Assembly: GCF_020026925.1 (NCBI RefSeq)
Contig: NZ_JAIQDW010000013.1
Coordinates: 80,824 to 144,823, forward strand
Reading direction: 5' to 3'
DNA length: 64,000 bases
DNA from: Flavobacterium hibisci
Lineage (GTDB): Bacteria > Bacteroidota > Bacteroidia > Flavobacteriales > Flavobacteriaceae
Both the position numbers and the translations under genes were made by a program. Numbering within the stretch: position 1 is the first letter of the stretch; each line of letters opens with the position of its first letter. Under the pieces are notes generated by a model that was not told the DNA's origin, did not search any database, and saw only the letters and a program-made list of their open reading frames with translations. Shown here piece after piece: positions 63,391 through 64,000 of this stretch.

Positions 63391-63894
63391 ATGAATGAAA
63401 AAACAGCAAAAAGCGTCAGCAAATTTTTGAGTCTGGTGCTTAGACATTCGCCTGAAACTATCGGATTAAAATTAGACGAAAATGGATGGGCAGATGTAGA
63501 AGAATTAATTGTAAAATGTAATAACAGAGGAAGCCAGAATGAGATGACGGTTGAACTTCTAGATTACGTTGTAGAAAATAACGATAAAAAGCGTTTCGCT
63601 TATAATGAAGATAAAACTAAAATCCGTGCAAGTCAGGGACATTCGATTTCGGTTGAATTAAATCTGGAAGAAACAGAACCTTCGGAATATTTGTATCACG
63701 GAACAGTTGGCAAATTCATGGAAAACATTCGCAAAGAAGGTTTGAAAAAAATGAGCCGCCAGCACGTGCATTTAAGCAAAGACAAAGAAACAGCAACAAA
63801 AGTAGGAAGCAGAAGAGGAATTCCACAGATATTAACTGTTAGAAGCGGTGCAATGTATAAAGACGGATATAAATTTTTTGAGTTAATCATTTAG
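63391..63894 (+). CDS. kptA: RNA 2'-phosphotransferase KptA/Tpt1, C-terminally truncated
   Basis: Tpt1 enzymes move an internal RNA 2'-phosphate to NAD, releasing ADP-ribose 1'',2''-cyclic phosphate. The Arg-His-Arg-Arg tetrad is visible: R18 and H19 in VLRH, R79 in IRASQGHS and R141/142 in VGSRRG. Similarity ends at residue 163 (KDGYKFF), and the conserved NGVWLT segment and the last ~20 residues are replaced by ELII and a stop. A transposase-like frame follows at once, which suggests the gene was cut by an insertion sequence. The product may be unstable. Confidence 0.87.
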   Translation: MNEKTAKSVSKFLSLVLRHSPETIGLKLDENGWADVEELIVKCNNRGSQNEMTVELLDYVVENNDKKRFAYNEDKTKIRASQGHSISVELNLEETEPSEYLYHGTVGKFMENIRKEGLKKMSRQHVHLSKDKETATKVGSRRGIPQILTVRSGAMYKDGYKFFELII

Positions 63895-63907
63895 CTTCTG
63901 TATATTT

Positions 63908-64000
63908 ATGCCTTTAAAATCAACTACTATGGAAGTATTTCAAGGACAAAGCATACTAAACTTTATAAAAGAACTGCCGGATGATGAAGCTTGCAAAGCA
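63908..64000 (+). mobile_element. Start of an IS1595-type insertion sequence, cut by window edge
   Basis: An open frame from 63908, more probably starting at ATG 63929, reads MEVFQGQSILNFIKEL and then DDEACKA to the window end. This resembles the N-terminal zinc-ribbon entry of IS1595/ISXO2 transposases. The left end of the element probably lies near 63880, where the similarity of kptA to its family stops. Its terminal inverted repeat cannot be confirmed without the right end. Confidence 0.6.

Overview
The window is an AT-rich Flavobacteriia chromosome segment, most likely from a Flavobacterium of the F. johnsoniae type. The evidence is a PorZ homologue (type IX secretion), the moxR-batABCDE operon, a THC0290_0291-type envelope protein, an OmpA protein with thrombospondin-3 repeats, succinate dehydrogenase in the order C-A-B, the order ileS-dksA-lspA, and promoters fitting the Bacteroidetes consensus TTG-N17-23-TAnnTTTG. 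Shine-Dalgarno sites are generally not evident. No tRNA, rRNA or CRISPR array was seen.

Layout. 1-5300: edge of a nitrilase-family gene, an unknown lipoprotein, and the sdhCAB operon, which is interrupted by a four-helix-bundle (IVP-like) gene flanked by 12-bp inverted repeats. 5650-12620: HMG-CoA synthase, a transglutaminase-like protein, a repeat-filled spacer, Xaa-Pro aminopeptidase, ferritin, and small metabolic genes. 12980-22150: remains of an ABC ATPase, then AddB-like nuclease, OmpA, 2-amino-3-ketobutyrate CoA ligase and AddA-like helicase. 22250-36540: lspA, a DksA-like gene, ileS, two exported proteins, recO, an acyltransferase, porZ and gdhA. 36860-42750: envelope protein, cystathionine gamma-synthase type enzyme, RsiV-like lipoprotein, AlbA-domain protein, SDR and aldo/keto reductase. 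42970-52370: the Bat operon. 52390-56680: gpsA and an aldehyde-detoxification-like group (YqhD-type dehydrogenase, exported DJ-1/PfpI protein, divergent LysR regulator).

The most interesting region is 56810-64000. A NrtR-type Nudix/winged-helix regulator is followed by a compact run of genes: a short Prs-like enzyme, a PARG-like macrodomain protein, a small helical protein, a VWA protein, a divergent PurA paralogue, a NADAR protein, a small conserved protein, an YmdB-like macrodomain and KptA/Tpt1. Three 17-bp palindromes of the form TGYGTAA-N3-TTACRCA sit at the nrtR and prs promoters. In both promoters the operator begins at the last two bases of the TAnnTTTG box, so the set looks like one NAD/ADP-ribose regulon. 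Its far end is damaged: the macrodomain gene has a one-base frameshift in a T run, and kptA loses its C-terminus just before what looks like the start of an IS1595-type transposase at the window edge.

Several intergenic regions carry dispersed repeats that resemble each other within the window (TTTCAAGTTT type, AATTCCAAATT type, GCGACTTTGCGAG type, and the element whose translation reads HSEER). Functions are inferred by reading motifs; no database search was run.
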